Shown here piece by piece: positions 7,113 to 14,478 of a stretch of 34,130 nt of DNA. Below the pieces are notes generated by a model, which was not told the origin of the DNA, searched no databases, and was given only the letters and a program-made list of their open reading frames with translations. Origin of the DNA: Sulfurimonas crateris (GTDB lineage: Bacteria; Campylobacterota; Campylobacteria; Campylobacterales; Sulfurimonadaceae). Numbering within the stretch: position 1 is the first letter of the stretch; every line of letters begins with the position of its first letter. The stretch covers positions 1 through 34,130 of the forward strand of contig CAMBTK010000016.1 in assembly GCA_945870785.1 (NCBI GenBank), read 5' to 3'. Position numbers and translations under genes: made by a program.

Positions 7113-8179
7113 TTAAGCTCATTTTGTGTCTGTTCTTTTAGCTGACCACATGCAGCACTTATATCTATGCCCTTAGAGTCTCTTATGGTACATAAAAGTC
7201 CATGATTAATCAGATACTCTTGAAATGCTATCATATCGCTTTTGTGTGGGCGCTCATATGGAGTATCTGGATAAGGATTGAAATAGATAAGATTTACTTT
7301 AGCCTTGATACCTGTAAGAAGTTTGACAAGCTTCTTTGCAGAGCCTAAATCATCATTTTTATCTTTTATAACTAGATATTCAAACATAACTCTTTTTCTT
7401 GTATCAATAGGAAAGCGTTTTACGGCTTCTATGATAGATGAGATGTTGTGCGCTTTATTCATAGGTATTAGCTCGGTTCTAAGCTCATCATCAACAGCAT
7501 GAAGAGATATAGCGATATGAACGCCCAAATCCATCTCTCCGAGTCTATCTATCTTATTGCTGAGACCACTTGTAGATACTGTCTGTCTTTTACCAGAGAT
7601 GCATAAGCCCTCTTCTTCCTTAAAAATCTCTATTGCACGTGAAAGATTTGCGAGATTATCAAGAGGTTCGCCCATCCCCATATAGACTATGTTTATCATT
7701 CTGTTATGTTTATGGTCGTTGTCTCTCTTTAGAGCTACGACTTGAGCGACTATTTCTGCTGCAGTAAGGTCTCTTGTAAAGCCACCTTTGGCAGTTAAAC
7801 AAAAAGCACATCCAACTTTACACCCAACTTGTGTTGAGACACAGATTGTATATTTTGCTTCTTGAGTTACATTTCCATCTTCGTCTTTAAGCTCATCTTT
7901 CATCTTTAGCCAAACTGTTTCGATAGTTTTTGCATCTTGGAGTTCAAAAAGATACTTTATAGTGCCATCGTTTGAAATCTCTTTTTTTACAACTTTAAGA
8001 GGATCAACTATATAGCTTTTTGCAAGTTCATTTTTTAGTACTTGAGGAATATTTTTCATCTGATCAAAGTTTTGTGCATAGTTGTGATACAGCCAGCCAT
8101 AAATCTGTTTTGCTCTAAATGATGGTTTTATATTTGCTTGTAGCTCTTTTAGTGTAAAATCAAGTAGTGATGGTTTCAT
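7109..8179 (-). CDS. rlmN: Dual-specificity RNA methyltransferase RlmN
   Basis: RlmN is a radical SAM enzyme that makes 2-methyladenosine at position 2503 of 23S rRNA and position 37 of some tRNAs. The 356-residue sequence carries the radical SAM cluster Cys120-x3-Cys124-x2-Cys127 (GCKVGCAFC). It also has Cys113 and Cys344 (SAACGQL), which align by spacing with the two catalytic cysteines of the E. coli enzyme (Cys118 and Cys355). The GMGEPLDN motif is present. The start overlaps the end of the phosphorylase gene by 4 bases (8176-8179), and the stop overlaps a 29-codon peptide gene by 4 bases. This is a tight minus-strand operon from hisF. Confidence 0.97.
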   Translation of the reverse strand: MKPSLLDFTLKELQANIKPSFRAKQIYGWLYHNYAQNFDQMKNIPQVLKNELAKSYIVDPLKVVKKEISNDGTIKYLFELQDAKTIETVWLKMKDELKDEDGNVTQEAKYTICVSTQVGCKVGCAFCLTAKGGFTRDLTAAEIVAQVVALKRDNDHKHNRMINIVYMGMGEPLDNLANLSRAIEIFKEEEGLCISGKRQTVSTSGLSNKIDRLGEMDLGVHIAISLHAVDDELRTELIPMNKAHNISSIIEAVKRFPIDTRKRVMFEYLVIKDKNDDLGSAKKLVKLLTGIKAKVNLIYFNPYPDTPYERPHKSDMIAFQEYLINHGLLCTIRDSKGIDISAACGQLKEQTQNELK

Positions 8180-8721
8180 CTTTTTGTTAGCTCCTTGACT
8201 CTTTTTTTCACATGTAGTTCTAGAAGTTTTTTCGCCTCTTCGTGATTTTTTAAAAAGTCACTATGTGCATCTTTGTTAGTGTAGTTTGTTATACAAAAAA
8301 CACCACCAGCAGGTATATCAAACTCTTTTGCAACACTTAAAACAGCAAAAAATTCCATATTTTCAATACCTATACCTAGCTTTAAAAACTTGTTTGTTAG
8401 CTCTTCATTTGTAGAGATATAGTTTGATGAGTTGACTATAACATCTCTTTTTGTTTGGTCTATGTTAGTAGATATAACATTATCCAAAGGAGTGTAAGCA
8501 TCATTAGTTAAAAACGCCAACTCAATATTTGCTGCTGTTTTCGACTCTACAATGTCAAATAAATTTTGCTCGCCATAACTTCCAGCGCTTCCTACAAAGA
8601 GTAAAAATTCAGGTTTATCAAAAAGGGCGGCTCTTGTTAGATTTATAGTCATTTCAATAAGCCCTACTCCCATCGGAGTTGCAAAATCAAATGTCTCACT
8701 ATTGCCAGCGCATATAATCAT
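8176..8721 (-). CDS. Short nucleoside phosphorylase family protein
   Basis: The protein resembles the PNP/UDP phosphorylase superfamily, which cleaves nucleosides with phosphate (or water in the nucleosidase branch). Visible features are the early glycine/serine motif FVGSAGSYG (about 42-50), the ENMEFFAV segment corresponding to the substrate-binding Met-Glu region of the family, and the late TNYTNKDAHSDF segment. At 181 residues it is shorter than typical members (about 230-250), and the N-terminal strand region looks reduced. The RBS AGGAG overlaps the hisF stop and is 6 bases from the ATG. Substrate is uncertain: purine nucleoside, futalosine derivative or methylthioadenosine. The operon with hisF and rlmN is probably housekeeping. 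Confidence 0.75.
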   Translation of the reverse strand: MIICAGNSETFDFATPMGVGLIEMTINLTRAALFDKPEFLLFVGSAGSYGEQNLFDIVESKTAANIELAFLTNDAYTPLDNVISTNIDQTKRDVIVNSSNYISTNEELTNKFLKLGIGIENMEFFAVLSVAKEFDIPAGGVFCITNYTNKDAHSDFLKNHEEAKKLLELHVKKRVKELTKR

Positions 8722-8730
8722 ATCTTGCTC

Positions 8731-9489
8731 CTATAATCTAACTGGAATATTATTATCATGTAGGTAACGCTTCAAATCCATTATATCGATCTCTTTGTAG
8801 TGAAATATAGTTGCAGCAAGTGCCGCATCTGCACCATGAAGAAAAGCATCTTTTATATGTTCCATCGTTCCAGCGCCACCACTTGCAATAACAGGAACAT
8901 TTACAGCCCTGCTGATTTGCTCGGTTATGTTTAGCTCAAATCCAGCTTTTGTTCCATCAGCATCCATTGAAGTTAAAAGTATCTCTCCACTTCCACGTTC
9001 TACTACTTCTTTTGCCCATTCAACCGCATCAATACCAGTGTCAACTCTTCCGCCATTGAGATATACATTATATCTATCGCCTGTTTTTTTAACATCTATT
9101 GCAGTTACAATACACTGTGAGCCAAATCTTTTTGCACCTTCATCTATAAGCTGTGGTCTTTGTATAGCAGCAGAATTTACACTTACCTTATCGCATCCAA
9201 CATTTAAAAGTCTGTAGATATCTTCTAGTTTTCTTATTCCTCCACCAACAGTAAGAGGTATGAAAATCTCGCGAGCAACTTGCGCAACTATATCAACTAT
9301 AGTATCACGATTGTCACTTGAAGCAGTAATGTCTAAAAAAGTGATTTCATCAGCGCCTTCTTGGTTGTATCGCTTTGCAACTTCTACTGGATCTCCAGCA
9401 TCTTTAAGTCCTACAAAATTTACACCTTTAACAACGCGTCCATCTTTTACATCAAGACATGGGATGATTCTTTTAGCAAAATAGTTCAA
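8731..9489 (-). CDS. hisF: Imidazole glycerol phosphate synthase, cyclase subunit
   Basis: HisF is the cyclase half of IGP synthase in histidine synthesis. Using ammonia supplied by HisH, it converts PRFAR to imidazole glycerol phosphate and AICAR. The 252 residues form a TIM barrel with the two catalytic aspartates Asp13 ([14 protein letters not shown]) and Asp132 (VTAIDVKK), plus the phosphate-binding motifs VGGGIR and [10 protein letters not shown]. The start is TTG at 9489, with AGGTG about 7 bases upstream. It is separated from the other his genes, standing at the head of a small minus-strand operon (hisF, phosphorylase, rlmN, small peptide). Confidence 0.97.
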   Translation of the reverse strand: MNYFAKRIIPCLDVKDGRVVKGVNFVGLKDAGDPVEVAKRYNQEGADEITFLDITASSDNRDTIVDIVAQVAREIFIPLTVGGGIRKLEDIYRLLNVGCDKVSVNSAAIQRPQLIDEGAKRFGSQCIVTAIDVKKTGDRYNVYLNGGRVDTGIDAVEWAKEVVERGSGEILLTSMDADGTKAGFELNITEQISRAVNVPVIASGGAGTMEHIKDAFLHGADAALAATIFHYKEIDIMDLKRYLHDNNIPVRL

Positions 9490-9575
9490 GAGCTACACCT
9501 TTTATAATATAGTGGAATTATACACCCCCTGCCTTATATTTACTTTTTGATTAAGTTATACATAAAGAGGTTAAA

Positions 9576-9591
9576 TGTTTCATGTGAAACA
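9576..9591. promoter_or_regulatory. parS-like palindrome upstream of rsmA
   Basis: TGTTTCATGTGAAACA has perfect 7-base arms (18 bp with flanking A/T) and matches the parS consensus TGTTTCACGTGAAACA at 15 of 16 positions, with central TG replacing CG. It is the exact reverse complement of the site at 6367-6382. It lies in the non-coding gap between the divergent hisF and rsmA genes, so codon constraint cannot explain it. A role as an operator is an alternative, but it sits about 85 bases upstream of the rsmA -10 box. Confidence 0.7.
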
Positions 9592-9673
9592 TAGAGCAGT
9601 TTGTTCTAAAATAGAAGAAAATGGCAAATATATAAATTTTACGACAAAATTAACTAAATATAAGCAAAATTAG

Positions 9674-9679
9674 TATAAA
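9674..9679 (+). promoter_or_regulatory. -10 box of rsmA, implying a very short leader
   Basis: TATAAA (within TAGTATAAAAT) ends 10 bases before the ATG at 9690. A transcript starting the usual 6-7 bases downstream would have only about 3-5 bases before the start codon. There is no Shine-Dalgarno sequence upstream of the ATG, consistent with leaderless or near-leaderless translation. Confidence 0.45.
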
Positions 9680-9689
9680 ATGCAAGCCA

Positions 9690-10481
9690 ATGGAAAACAT
9701 AGTAGCTAAAAAGAAATTCGGGCAGAATTTTTTAAAAGATGAGAGCGTTTTACGAAAAATAATCGAAGCGATGCCCAACAACGATAATAAAATCGTAGAG
9801 ATTGGACCTGGCTTAGGTGATTTAACTAAATTTTTAGTAGATGTCAAAAGTGTAGATGCTTTTGAGGTCGATACCGATTTGTGTAAAGTGTTACAAACTA
9901 AGTTTGAAAAAGAGATCGCAACCAAGCAGCTCCACATACATTGTGGGGATGTACTCACTGCTTGGAAGAGTGAACTTATAGAAGAGTCGTATGATTTGGT
10001 GGCAAATTTGCCATACTATATAGCGACTAACATAATTCTAAAAGCCCTCGCAGATCCAAAATGTAAAAACATACTTGTAATGGTACAGCTCGAGGTAGCA
10101 GAAAAATTTTGTGCTCACGAAGGTGATAGAGTGTTTGGTTCTTTGAGTGTAATAACTCAGAGTGTAGGAGAAGCACATATAGTTGTGATAGTTCCGCCAA
10201 GCGCATTTGAGCCACAGCCAAAAATTAATTCTGCTGTTTTTTTAATACAAAAAAATAGTGATAGAAGCGATAAGGATTTCGAGGATATGCTTAGAGTTGC
10301 ATTTACGCAGCCTAGAAAAACTCTTATGAAAAATCTATCATCCAAGTATGAAAAAAGTATACTTCAAGAAGCTTTTCTTAAGCTATCTCTTGCACAAACG
10401 ATTCGTCCCCATCAAGTCTCTACAAATGACTATCACCAACTCTATAAATTAACAAGGAGTTTGGATGGAACAAGAGAATGA
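9690..10481 (+). CDS. rsmA: 16S rRNA dimethyladenosine transferase RsmA (KsgA)
   Basis: RsmA uses SAM to dimethylate the two adjacent adenines near the 3' end of 16S rRNA late in 30S assembly. In the 263 residues one sees the N-terminal KKKFGQNFLKD motif, the SAM-binding loop EIGPGLGDL (Gly39/Gly41/Gly43) and the catalytic motif NLPYYIAT (106-113). The N-terminus fits the family exactly, so the ATG at 9690 is chosen even though no RBS is visible. The 3' end overlaps rnj by 17 bases, so the two are co-transcribed. The same ksgA-rnj pairing occurs, as I recall, in Helicobacter and Campylobacter. Confidence 0.97.
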   Translation: MENIVAKKKFGQNFLKDESVLRKIIEAMPNNDNKIVEIGPGLGDLTKFLVDVKSVDAFEVDTDLCKVLQTKFEKEIATKQLHIHCGDVLTAWKSELIEESYDLVANLPYYIATNIILKALADPKCKNILVMVQLEVAEKFCAHEGDRVFGSLSVITQSVGEAHIVVIVPPSAFEPQPKINSAVFLIQKNSDRSDKDFEDMLRVAFTQPRKTLMKNLSSKYEKSILQEAFLKLSLAQTIRPHQVSTNDYHQLYKLTRSLDGTRE

Positions 10482-12408
10482 ACAAAGCGTAAAAGACGCT
10501 TCTCAAGAAAATCGTAAACAATATAACAATAACAAAAAATATAACAATGATAGTAGTAGGCCAAATAACCAAAATGCCAACAAACCAGCAGCAGCAACTA
10601 ATGCAAATGCTTTTAATAAAAATAAAGGTGGCTCAAAAGGGCGCCGTCGTCAAAGTTTGCCAGTCGATGAAAATCTTAGAGCATTTGTAGAACTTAATCA
10701 AGAAGCTCACAAGCAGAGACTGAATCCTCATTATAAATTAGATCTGAATTCAAAAGAAAAAATTCGTATTACCCCGCTAGGCGGACTTGGTGAAATCGGC
10801 GGAAATATAACTATATTTGAGACTCAAAATGAGGCGATACTTGTAGACGTTGGTATGAGTTTTCCAGATGAAGATATGCACGGTGTTGATATATTAGTAC
10901 CAGATTTTACATATATTCGCGAGATAAAAGATAAGATTAAAGCGGTAATTATAACTCACGCTCACGAAGACCATATCGGTGCGATGCCGTACCTTTTTAA
11001 AGAGATGCAGTTCCCAATTTATGGCTCTCCACTTCCACTTGCAATGATTGCAGGTAAGTTTGATGAGCATCATATAAAAGAGTTTAAACAATATTTTAAC
11101 CCTATTGAGAAGAGAAAAATATATAAAGTAGGTAATGATTTTGAGATAGAGTGGATGCATATGACACACTCTATCATTGATTCATCTTCTTTAGCAATTA
11201 CAACAAGTGCTGGAACAGTTATTCATACTGGAGACTTTAAGATAGATCATACACCAGTTGATGGCTATACAGCTGATTTACATAGACTTGCTTATTATGG
11301 AGATAAAGGAGTTTTATGTCTTTTAAGTGACTCTACAAACTCTTACAATACAGCTCCAACTCCTTCAGAGCTAAGTGTTGCTCCTGCTCTTGATAGAGTA
11401 TTTTCAAAAGCTGAAGGAAGAGTAATACTCTCTACATTTAGTTCAAATATTCACCGTGTTTACCAAGCTATTCAGTATGGCGTTAAATATGGAAGAAAGG
11501 TTTGTGTAATTGGACGTTCAATGGAGAGAAATATTGAAGTTGCAATGCAGTATGACTATATAAAACTTCCAAAAAATATTTTTGTTGAACCAGAACAAAT
11601 TGCTTCTATGAATGATAAAGAGATTTTGATTGTTACAACAGGTTCTCAAGGAGAGCCTAGTTCTGCATTATTTAGAATGTCAATAGGCGAACACAGACAT
11701 GTAAAGATCAAACCTACTGACTTGATTGTTCTTTCATCTCGTGCTATACCAGGTAATGAAGGCTCTATTTCAGGGATGCTTAACCACTTGCAACGTGCTG
11801 GTGCAAAAGTAGCAAATGATAGAGATATCCATGTATCTGGACATGCTTCTATAGAAGAGCAAAAGCTTATGCTGCGTCTTGTAAATCCTAAGTTCTTTTT
11901 ACCAATCCACGGTGAGTATAACCATGTTATGAAGCATAAAGAGACAGCGATGATGTGTGGCGTTCCAGAGAGAAATATCTACATCATGAACGATGGTGAT
12001 ACTGTTGAAATTGCTCCAAAATATATGAGAAAAGTAAAAACTGTAAGAACAGGAAAAACATATATTGACAATCAAAATAACCATAAGATAGATGATGATA
12101 TTGTAATAGATCGTCAAAAACTTGCACTTGATGGTATCGTTATGATAGTTGCGCAGATAGATGGACAACACTCTACTATGCTATCTAAACCACTTGTAAC
12201 ATCATTTGGGCTTGTAGCAGATAAGCAAGATAAAGCATTCGCCAAAGAGATGGAAGATGTTTTAGAACTTTTCTTAACTAACATAAAAGAGGGGCTTATC
12301 GAAAACCCAAGAGCATTAGAAAATGACCTCCGCCAAGTTGTTAGAAAGCATATCTATAGAAAAATGAAAAAATACCCGCTAATTGTTCCTCATATCTTTG
12401 TGATGTAA
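10465..12408 (+). CDS. rnj: Ribonuclease J with Asn/Lys-rich N-terminal extension
   Basis: RNase J is the 5'-to-3' exo- and endoribonuclease central to mRNA decay in Campylobacterota. The metallo-beta-lactamase/beta-CASP core starts near residue 98 (IRITPLGGLGEIGGN). It holds the metal-binding motif THAHEDHIGA (His165, His167, Asp169, His170), later HTGDFKID, and the beta-CASP region with SGHAS near 452-457. Residues 1-65 form a low-complexity Gln/Asn/Lys-rich tail with a basic GRRRQ patch, as in the H. pylori enzyme, where such extensions mark the epsilon-type RNase J. The gene starts inside the end of rsmA (17-base overlap, RBS AAGGAG). A strong hairpin follows the stop. Confidence 0.96.
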   Translation: MEQENEQSVKDASQENRKQYNNNKKYNNDSSRPNNQNANKPAAATNANAFNKNKGGSKGRRRQSLPVDENLRAFVELNQEAHKQRLNPHYKLDLNSKEKIRITPLGGLGEIGGNITIFETQNEAILVDVGMSFPDEDMHGVDILVPDFTYIREIKDKIKAVIITHAHEDHIGAMPYLFKEMQFPIYGSPLPLAMIAGKFDEHHIKEFKQYFNPIEKRKIYKVGNDFEIEWMHMTHSIIDSSSLAITTSAGTVIHTGDFKIDHTPVDGYTADLHRLAYYGDKGVLCLLSDSTNSYNTAPTPSELSVAPALDRVFSKAEGRVILSTFSSNIHRVYQAIQYGVKYGRKVCVIGRSMERNIEVAMQYDYIKLPKNIFVEPEQIASMNDKEILIVTTGSQGEPSSALFRMSIGEHRHVKIKPTDLIVLSSRAIPGNEGSISGMLNHLQRAGAKVANDRDIHVSGHASIEEQKLMLRLVNPKFFLPIHGEYNHVMKHKETAMMCGVPERNIYIMNDGDTVEIAPKYMRKVKTVRTGKTYIDNQNNHKIDDDIVIDRQKLALDGIVMIVAQIDGQHSTMLSKPLVTSFGLVADKQDKAFAKEMEDVLELFLTNIKEGLIENPRALENDLRQVVRKHIYRKMKKYPLIVPHIFVM

Positions 12409-12415
12409 TTAGCTA

Positions 12416-12445
12416 CGCAACAGATACATATTAGTATCTGTTGCG
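12416..12445 (+). terminator. Perfect 12-bp hairpin after rnj, without T-tract
   Basis: Arms CGCAACAGATAC (12416-12427) and GTATCTGTTGCG (12434-12445) enclose a 6-base loop, starting 8 bases after the rnj stop. No T run follows (CTTCTAAAAG), so it is not a classical intrinsic terminator. It may be a 3' barrier that stabilises or ends the rsmA-rnj message. It is the longest perfect stem seen in the window besides the one at 16659. Confidence 0.5.
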
Positions 12446-12555
12446 CCTTCTAAAAGTTATTCCGCAATAAATAAAATCATATTTATAAATACATCATTTT
12501 CTCAGCTATTTCTTGATACTCTATCACTTATAAAAAATATACTAAAGGCATAGTT

Positions 12556-13140
12556 TTGTCAGAAAAACAAGATATACAATTTGAAGATGCAGTAAAATCT
12601 ATGATGCTTCATGTCGGGGAAAATCCAGATAGAGAAGGACTTCTAAAAACTCCTCAAAGGGTTAAGAAGGCTTACGAGTTTATCTTCGGCGGTTATAAAG
12701 AGGACCCAGAAGAGATATTAAGCGCTGCTCTTTTTACAAGTTCAAATGATGAGATGGTGCTTCTAAAAGATATTGAATTTTACTCTACGTGTGAGCATCA
12801 TCTCCTGCCAATCATTGGGCGTGTGCATGTAGCGTATATTCCAGATGGCAAGGTTGTAGGATTATCAAAAATACCTCGTGTTGTTAATGTTTTTGCTCGT
12901 CGTATGCAGATTCAAGAGCAACTTACAGAGCAGATTGCTGATGCTATTATGAATACTATTAAGCCAAAAGGTGTAGCAGTTGTAGTTCAGGCAAGACACA
13001 TGTGCATGGAGATGAGAGGGGTTGAGAAAATCAACTCAACTACTACATCTTCAGCCCTTCGCGGATTATTTAAAAAAGATGAAAAAACAAGAAGTGAGTT
13101 TTTCTCTTTGATAAATTCGCCTAATGGCTCACGTTATTAA
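12556..13140 (+). CDS. folE: GTP cyclohydrolase I
   Basis: FolE converts GTP to 7,8-dihydroneopterin triphosphate, the first step to folate (and to queuosine precursors). The 194-residue protein has the zinc ligands Cys79 and His82 ([10 protein letters not shown]) and Cys150 (RHMCMEMRG), plus the [16 protein letters not shown] and KIPRVV motifs. This is the classical zinc-dependent type IA enzyme. The start is TTG at 12556, supported by AAGG about 8 bases upstream. fliI follows 27 bases downstream on the same strand, so the pair may share a transcript despite unrelated roles. Confidence 0.97.
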   Translation: MSEKQDIQFEDAVKSMMLHVGENPDREGLLKTPQRVKKAYEFIFGGYKEDPEEILSAALFTSSNDEMVLLKDIEFYSTCEHHLLPIIGRVHVAYIPDGKVVGLSKIPRVVNVFARRMQIQEQLTEQIADAIMNTIKPKGVAVVVQARHMCMEMRGVEKINSTTTSSALRGLFKKDEKTRSEFFSLINSPNGSRY

Positions 13141-13167
13141 GCGCTTAGCAATTCTGGGAGATATTTA

Positions 13168-14478
13168 ATGCCTCTCTCACTTATAAAAAATAAAATCTCA
13201 AATAAAAAATACTCTGTTGCATTTGGGGAAGTTGTCAAGATAAATGCAACGGTTATTACTGCGCGCGGGCTTAGTGTGAGCATCAGCGACATAGTAAAAA
13301 TTATCTCAAACGAAAGCGCTCAAGAGACCATCGGAATGGTTACAGAGATAGATGGGTCTACTTTTTTTATAACGCCATTTAGTTTTGTTGAGGGATTTCG
13401 CTCAGGAGATAGAGTTTTTTTAGATCAAACAGGGTTAAACATACCAGTAAGCTCATCTCTTTTGGGGCGTGTTGTAGACCCTTTTATGCGTCCAATTGAT
13501 GGAAAAGGAAGTGTGAACAGTTCAAAACTCTCTCCTATCATAAAAGCCCCAATTGCTGCTATGAAGCGTGGTATGATTGATGAAGTTTTTAGTGTTGGCG
13601 TAAAGAGTATTGATGGGCTTTTAACGTGTGGAAAAGGTCAAAAACTAGGTATTTTTGCTGGGAGTGGGGTTGGAAAATCTACTCTAATGGGAATGATTGT
13701 GCGTGGTGCAAATGCTCCCATAAAGGTTGTAGCACTTATTGGAGAGCGTGGTAGAGAAGTTCCAGAGTTTATTGAGAAAAATCTCGGCGGAAATCTAGAA
13801 AATACAGTTATAGTAGTGGCAACTTCTGATGATTCGCCTCTTATGAGAAAGTATGGGGCGTTTGCTGCCATGAGCGTTGCAGAATTTTTTAAAGACCAAG
13901 GCTTGGACGTGCTCTTTATCATGGACTCTGTTACTAGATTTGCTATGGCTCAAAGGGAGATAGGTTTAGCGCTTGGTGAACCTCCAACCTCAAAAGGGTA
14001 TCCGCCATCATCACTAACACTGCTTCCACAACTAATGGAACGTGCTGGAAAAGAGGAGGGCAAAGGCTCTATAACAGCATTTTTTACAGTTTTAATAGAG
14101 GGAGATGATATGGGAGACCCCATCGCAGATCAGTCACGCTCTATCTTAGATGGACACATAGTTTTATCTCGTGAGATGACAGACTTTGGAATCTATCCTC
14201 CAGTGCATATACTAAACTCTGCTTCAAGGGTTATGAACGATATAATCACGCCAGAACACCTAAGGGCAGTACAAAAATTTAGACGCTTATACACGCTTTT
14301 AAAAGAGAATGAAGTTCTCATAAGAATAGGTGCCTACACAAAAGGCAGTGATCCTGAGCTTGATGAAGCTATTAGTAAAAAGGGTAACATGGAGAAATTT
14401 TTGATGCAAAACTCATCATCTCAGAGTGATTTTAATGAATCAATAGAGACGCTCTTAGGGCTTATGAATCTTTCATAA
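13168..14478 (+). CDS. fliI: Flagellar type III export ATPase FliI
   Basis: FliI is the cytoplasmic ATPase that energises and unloads substrates at the flagellar type III export gate. The 436 residues show an N-terminal beta-barrel region (about 1-90), Walker A AGSGVGKST (164-172), the GERGREVPEF motif, Walker B VLFIMDS (Asp253) and the export-ATPase signature REIGLALGEPPTSKGYPPS. GGGAG lies 7 bases before the ATG. It is the only flagellar gene in the window and is not in a flagellar operon; it follows folE. Its last 17 bases overlap the end of the convergent unknown gene on the minus strand. Confidence 0.96.
   Translation: MPLSLIKNKISNKKYSVAFGEVVKINATVITARGLSVSISDIVKIISNESAQETIGMVTEIDGSTFFITPFSFVEGFRSGDRVFLDQTGLNIPVSSSLLGRVVDPFMRPIDGKGSVNSSKLSPIIKAPIAAMKRGMIDEVFSVGVKSIDGLLTCGKGQKLGIFAGSGVGKSTLMGMIVRGANAPIKVVALIGERGREVPEFIEKNLGGNLENTVIVVATSDDSPLMRKYGAFAAMSVAEFFKDQGLDVLFIMDSVTRFAMAQREIGLALGEPPTSKGYPPSSLTLLPQLMERAGKEEGKGSITAFFTVLIEGDDMGDPIADQSRSILDGHIVLSREMTDFGIYPPVHILNSASRVMNDIITPEHLRAVQKFRRLYTLLKENEVLIRIGAYTKGSDPELDEAISKKGNMEKFLMQNSSSQSDFNESIETLLGLMNLS

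Noticed and set aside
14462..14478. Possible frameshift at the fliI / propeller-gene junction
   Set aside because: Both genes have full-length products with normal C-termini; the 17-base tail-to-tail overlap is simply compact packing.
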